A stretch of 9,909 nucleotides of DNA from Marinilabiliales bacterium (GTDB lineage: Bacteria; Bacteroidota; Bacteroidia; Bacteroidales; BM523), in NCBI GenBank assembly GCA_002869425.1, contig PKSZ01000446.1, positions 1 to 9,909 on the forward strand, written 5' to 3'. Each line of letters begins with the position of its first letter. The first letter of the stretch is position 1. Under the pieces are notes generated by a model. It searched no databases, was not told the DNA's origin, and saw only the letters and a list, made by a program, of their open reading frames with translations. A program made the translations under genes and the position numbers. Positions 8,101-9,909 of the stretch are shown here, one piece after another.

Positions 8101-9060
8101 AGTACATGAGTTATAGTCTGATATCGTAACATAATACATTCCTGCAATCAGACCTGTTTGATCTTCGTCTGTTGAGCCATTTGACCAATTCACAGAATAT
8201 GGAAGGTTACCTCCGCTTATGTTAGCATCAATTGTACCATCCGCATAGCCATAACAGGAAACTTCGGTTGATGTTGCATATACATTAATAGGACTTGCAC
8301 TTGACACAGTCGTATTTGCACTTACAGTACAACCGTTGGCATCGGTTACCGTTGCTGAGTAATTTCCACCAACCAATCCTGTTAAATCTTCATCTGTTTG
8401 TCCATAGTTCCAGGCATAGGTATAAGGTGAAGTTCCTCCACCAACAGTTAAATCAATTTCTCCATCAATGTTACCATAGCATGTTATTGGAGTTGGAATT
8501 GCCATTGCCTGAAGAGCCATTGCTGGTTCATTAATAGTAACACTTGCACTTGTAGTACAATTATTAAGGTCTGTTACTGTTACATCGTATGTACCTGATT
8601 GTAATCCTGCAATATCCTGAGTTGTTCCTGTATTACTCCATGTATAAGAATAAGAAGGTGTTCCTCCTGTAACAACCAAATCAGCATAACCTGAAAATTC
8701 TCCATAGCACGCTACATCTGTTGCTGTGATTGTTGCTGCTAACACATCAGGCTCAGTGATTGTAATAGATCCTGTTGCAATACAACCAACATCATCTGTT
8801 ACTGTAATTGAATATACACCACCTGACAGACCCACAGCAATCGAATCTGTTTGTGTATCACTCCACTCGTAGATATAAGGTTCTGTTCCGGAAGCCGGTG
8901 TTCCTCCTGTAGGAACCACTGTTGCACTACCGTTGGCATTTCCATTACAATCAACATTTGTACTTGATGCAAACACAAGACCAGGTGCTCCAAAGTTACT
9001 TAGATATATTGATGAGATTTGTTGACAACCACTATTGTCTGTAATGGTTACATAATGTGT
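5197..9060 (-). CDS. SprB-repeat giant surface protein with type B T9SS sorting domain: C-terminal portion after the in-frame stop
   Basis: This is the downstream 1287 codons of a giant adhesin-like gene, reading from just after the TGA at 9061-9063 to the TAA at 5197-5199. It contains the end of repeat 4 and the whole of repeats 5 to 19 of a SprB-type array (about 72-85 residues each; C-x-G, GGTxPYxYxW, GxYxVTVTDxxGC, linkers with EPD). It ends in a gliding-motility C-terminal domain. Such proteins are exported by T9SS and act on the cell surface in gliding or adhesion. The first conventional start inside this part is a GTG at 8974-8976, but it lies mid-repeat with no signal peptide, so it is not a natural gene start. 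The frame matches the upstream portion exactly ((9061-5197)/3 is an integer), and the peptide across the stop keeps the repeat pattern. I read it as the 3' part of one gene, not a separate gene. The PorP/SprF-like gene follows. Confidence 0.88.
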   Translation of the reverse strand, partial: THYVTITDNSGCQQISSIYLSNFGAPGLVFASSTNVDCNGNANGSATVVPTGGTPASGTEPYIYEWSDTQTDSIAVGLSGGVYSITVTDDVGCIATGSITITEPDVLAATITATDVACYGEFSGYADLVVTGGTPSYSYTWSNTGTTQDIAGLQSGTYDVTVTDLNNCTTSASVTINEPAMALQAMAIPTPITCYGNIDGEIDLTVGGGTSPYTYAWNYGQTDEDLTGLVGGNYSATVTDANGCTVSANTTVSSASPINVYATSTEVSCYGYADGTIDANISGGNLPYSVNWSNGSTDEDQTGLIAGMYYVTISDYNSCTHIDSVEVIQPDTLQATFVAKDVKCYGGKDGGIDLSPSGGKVTYSYMWDNGTTTEDRVNLFPGTYIVTVTDAAGCVISETITIGEPDTSMYVQSAIIDNPCFGDQLGQINLLVQGGTPILPDSTYQYAWNHGQMNDSIIDLGAGSYTVTITDYNLCTRIDTFIVNEPDQIVLSMTNVGAACGLSNGSATVSPTGGTTPYSYNWSNAGTDQTVIDLTGNLYYSVTVTDANACSQNAVTYVEDEGNPTVFIQSIVNVNCNGGNNGEAIAFSAGGTPPYSFSWSSGDSGASISGLEAGDYVVSVSDANGCENTFDFTVNEPDSLYALLNVVGAGCYGDSSGTASLYITNEGAGVPYTYEWSTGETTAQIGNLPAGSYAATITDAHGCVFETYTTVVPQPDAPLSISYVSTDLTCNSSQDGEIDLTVNGGTPFVNSSYNYYWSYGAFTEDIDSLIAGKYYVTVADSVGCSVRDSIVITEPDPIDIQFLTTASNCGFEDGVATLQNITGGTSPYNWDWSNSQSNDTVANALGTGIHYITVTDIQGCFAEFEIYIGTQGTNYVNIVPSPILCNGEFGGATANMPDGIEPFTYEWTDSTGAVIQTSASGTIDSLFSGEYSVFVIDSIGCTGENSFILGDEPPLLRVNITPSNVSCNNDTDGKIRIVGMGGTPFYDISVIDINNVVLYSSYDVTSDTVTDLAPGTYDVVVIDANGCRRTTNASIGEPMSIVPYYNVTDVLCYDGNDGIIQAEPEGGNGGWSYNWSDGQQNQAAINLSAGSYSVTITDIKGCDTTITVNITQPDLIAITDSVGKTSCRDQVDGWILANATGGVGGYTFNWSDGQNANLAENLSIGEYYLTVTDANMCPMYDTVEVDYMPGSCLDIPNAFTPNGDLENDTWNIKGIDLYEQIDMVIFNRWGDKVYEFSGSGYEYMSDPWDGKCTVGCNGTELPMGPFMFILDLNNDIEPRSGTLTIIR
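5200..5475 (-). other. Type B T9SS C-terminal sorting domain (CHU_C / gliding motility-associated)
   Basis: The last 92 residues of the giant protein open with PNAFTPNGDLENDTW. They continue with VIFNRWGDKVYE (29-40 of the domain) and DPWDGK (51-56), and end in RSGTLTIIR. This is the usual series for the gliding motility-associated C-terminal domain: PNAFTPNGD-x-x-ND, FNRWG-x-x-V, WDG, and a terminal G-x-x-x-x-x-R. The position after NGD is Leu rather than the usual Gly. An insert CTVGCNG adds a cysteine pair after WDGK. The domain directs T9SS export and surface attachment. Confidence 0.9.
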
Positions 9061-9063
9061 TCA
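9061..9063 (-). other. In-frame TGA at a conserved glycine codon of a SprB repeat
   Basis: Plus-strand tca at 9061-9063 reads TGA. The surrounding frame gives NLSA, stop, THYVTITDNSGC, where sister repeats read NLSAGSYSVTITDIKGC or SGGTYNVTVTDSLGC. A single G to T change in a GGA glycine codon would produce it. No bases are gained or lost, so it is a substitution rather than an indel. Confidence 0.93.
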
Positions 9064-9909
9064 TGCTGAAAGGTTTGTAGCTGTTGCATCTGTTTGACCA
9101 GCAGCACTCCATAAATAAGTGTAAGGTGAACTACCTCCTGTTGGCATAATTGTAGCCTCTCCATCGGATGCACCACAAGAAGGATCTGATGTAGTAGAGA
9201 TAGCAGTTATTGCTGTTGGTTGAGCTACAACAATTGTATCTGTAACTGCACAACCATTCGCATCTGTAACAACTATAATATGTGACTCAGCCGGAACGTT
9301 AACAGGATCCTCAACACTATATCCAAAGTTCCATGCATATGTATAAGGTGTTGTACCTCCTGTAACATCAATATTTATACTACCATCACCACCACCATTA
9401 CATGATACATCTGTAACAACCGGATTTGATATTGTTAGTGCTGCAATTGGCTCATTAACCGTATATCCTCCTGTTTCTGTACATCCGTTGGCATCGGTAA
9501 CTGTTACATCATAGGCATTGGCAGTGACATTTATTAGGTCTTCTCCCACTGCACCATTTGACCAGTTATAACTGTATCCTGGTGTTCCTCCTGTAACAGT
9601 CATGTTAACAGCTCCATTTGAATATCCAAAGCAAGTTACATCTGTTCCTGTAAAACTTAAAGCCAGAGGTCCTGTTGGTTCTGTAACATCCACAGATTCT
9701 ACAGACTGGCATCCAAGAGAGTCAGTAACTGTAACATTATATGTACCACCTGAAACGCCTGTAAGATCTTCTGTAGTACTACCTTCATTCCACAAATACT
9801 GATAGTTATCACCAACTGTATATGGAGTTCCTCCACCAGCTGTTAGATCGATATCACCTGAACCAGCACCAGTACAAAGGACTCCTGCTGCTACCAGGTC
9901 AATTGATAT
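9061..9909 (-). CDS. SprB-repeat giant surface protein: upstream portion, ends at in-frame TGA (partial, 5' end outside window)
   Basis: This frame is open from the window edge (9909) for 282 codons to the TGA at 9061-9063. Its real start lies outside the window; the TTG at 9793-9795 is internal and not a credible start, because 38 open codons before it already show repeat sequence (GSGDIDLTAGGGTPY). It carries repeats 1 to 3 and most of repeat 4, which stops at NLSA where other units continue with G-T/S-Y. As encoded, a product ending here would lack the C-terminal sorting domain, so it should not be secreted by T9SS or attached to the surface. Together with 5197-9060 it forms one gene of at least 1570 codons. 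It may be a pseudogene, a strain-specific null allele, a readthrough case, or a base-call error. Confidence 0.85.
   Translation of the reverse strand: MSIDLVAAGVLCTGAGSGDIDLTAGGGTPYTVGDNYQYLWNEGSTTEDLTGVSGGTYNVTVTDSLGCQSVESVDVTEPTGPLALSFTGTDVTCFGYSNGAVNMTVTGGTPGYSYNWSNGAVGEDLINVTANAYDVTVTDANGCTETGGYTVNEPIAALTISNPVVTDVSCNGGGDGSINIDVTGGTTPYTYAWNFGYSVEDPVNVPAESHIIVVTDANGCAVTDTIVVAQPTAITAISTTSDPSCGASDGEATIMPTGGSSPYTYLWSAAGQTDATATNLSA

Larger units (their letters stand above)
5476..9909 (-). repeat. Protein-coding tandem array of 19 SprB-type repeats
   Basis: By eye I count 19 units, each about 72-85 residues, running to the window edge. The general pattern is C-x-G-xxx-G, then a strand, GGT-x-PYxYxW, a short turn, L-x-x-G-x-Y-x-VTVTD-xx-GC, then a strand and a linker often ending in EPD. 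Every unit has exactly two cysteines, at its start and in the terminal GC-like position, about 50 residues apart, which suggests one disulfide per unit (inference). Units 4, 11 and 15 are a shorter subtype with C-G-xxx-G-x-AT. DNA identity between units is limited to short runs such as GTTCCTCCTGTAAC, so the repeats are old and diverged rather than recent copies. The array probably extends beyond the window. Confidence 0.9.

Noticed and set aside
9061..9063. TGA recoded as glycine (as in some candidate phyla)
   Set aside because: The position is a glycine, which is suggestive, but every other gene here reads normally with ordinary Gly codons and no further internal TGA. The gene families point to Bacteroidota, where TGA is a stop. 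A single substitution is simpler.
8977..9063. Two separate genes or a frameshift at the adhesin break
   Set aside because: Both parts lie in the same frame and the 28 codons between the stop and the first GTG continue repeat 4. There is no signal peptide, promoter or indel.
5476..9909. CRISPR-like or satellite DNA repeats
   Set aside because: The periodicity is at the protein level with a long open frame. DNA identity between units is short and variable, and spacing is not constant.

Overview
The window looks like chromosomal DNA of a Bacteroidota (Bacteroidetes) bacterium, probably from a gliding or type IX secretion (T9SS)-bearing lineage. The signs are AT-rich sequence, TAA as the terminal stop of all six genes whose 3' ends are visible, an ECF sigma factor overlapping a membrane protein with a WDRLE motif, a SprB-repeat adhesin with a gliding-motility type C-terminal domain, and a PorP/SprF-family gene directly behind it. 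I cannot assign an order or genus from sequence alone.

Layout. At the left (1-886, minus strand) an ECF sigma factor overlaps by 17 bases a partial membrane protein that is probably its regulator. Next (980-3415, minus) is a two-gene unit: mltG, for an endolytic murein transglycosylase, followed 12 bases later by a phosphomannomutase/phosphoglucomutase; together they suggest envelope or glycan metabolism. One gene reads the other way (3464-4204, plus): a predicted lipoprotein with a DUF2807 head domain. It converges on a hairpin terminator at about 4205-4238, which also serves the right-hand minus-strand unit.

The right half (4257 to the window edge, minus) is a T9SS substrate module. A giant surface protein, incomplete at its N-terminus here, carries 19 tandem SprB-type repeats with two cysteines each and ends in a type B (CHU_C) sorting domain. 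A PorP/SprF-like outer-membrane protein follows 28 bases downstream. By analogy with SprB-SprF of Flavobacterium, the second protein probably helps export or anchor the first.

The most notable observation is that the giant gene is interrupted by one in-frame TGA at 9061-9063. It falls exactly where the repeats have a conserved glycine (SAG-T/S-Y), and the frame is intact on both sides. This is a point nonsense change (or a sequencing error), not a frameshift or two separate genes. A second pattern is a recurring two-repeat module within the array. Otherwise the window holds familiar families, and I see no convincing evidence of a wholly new system.
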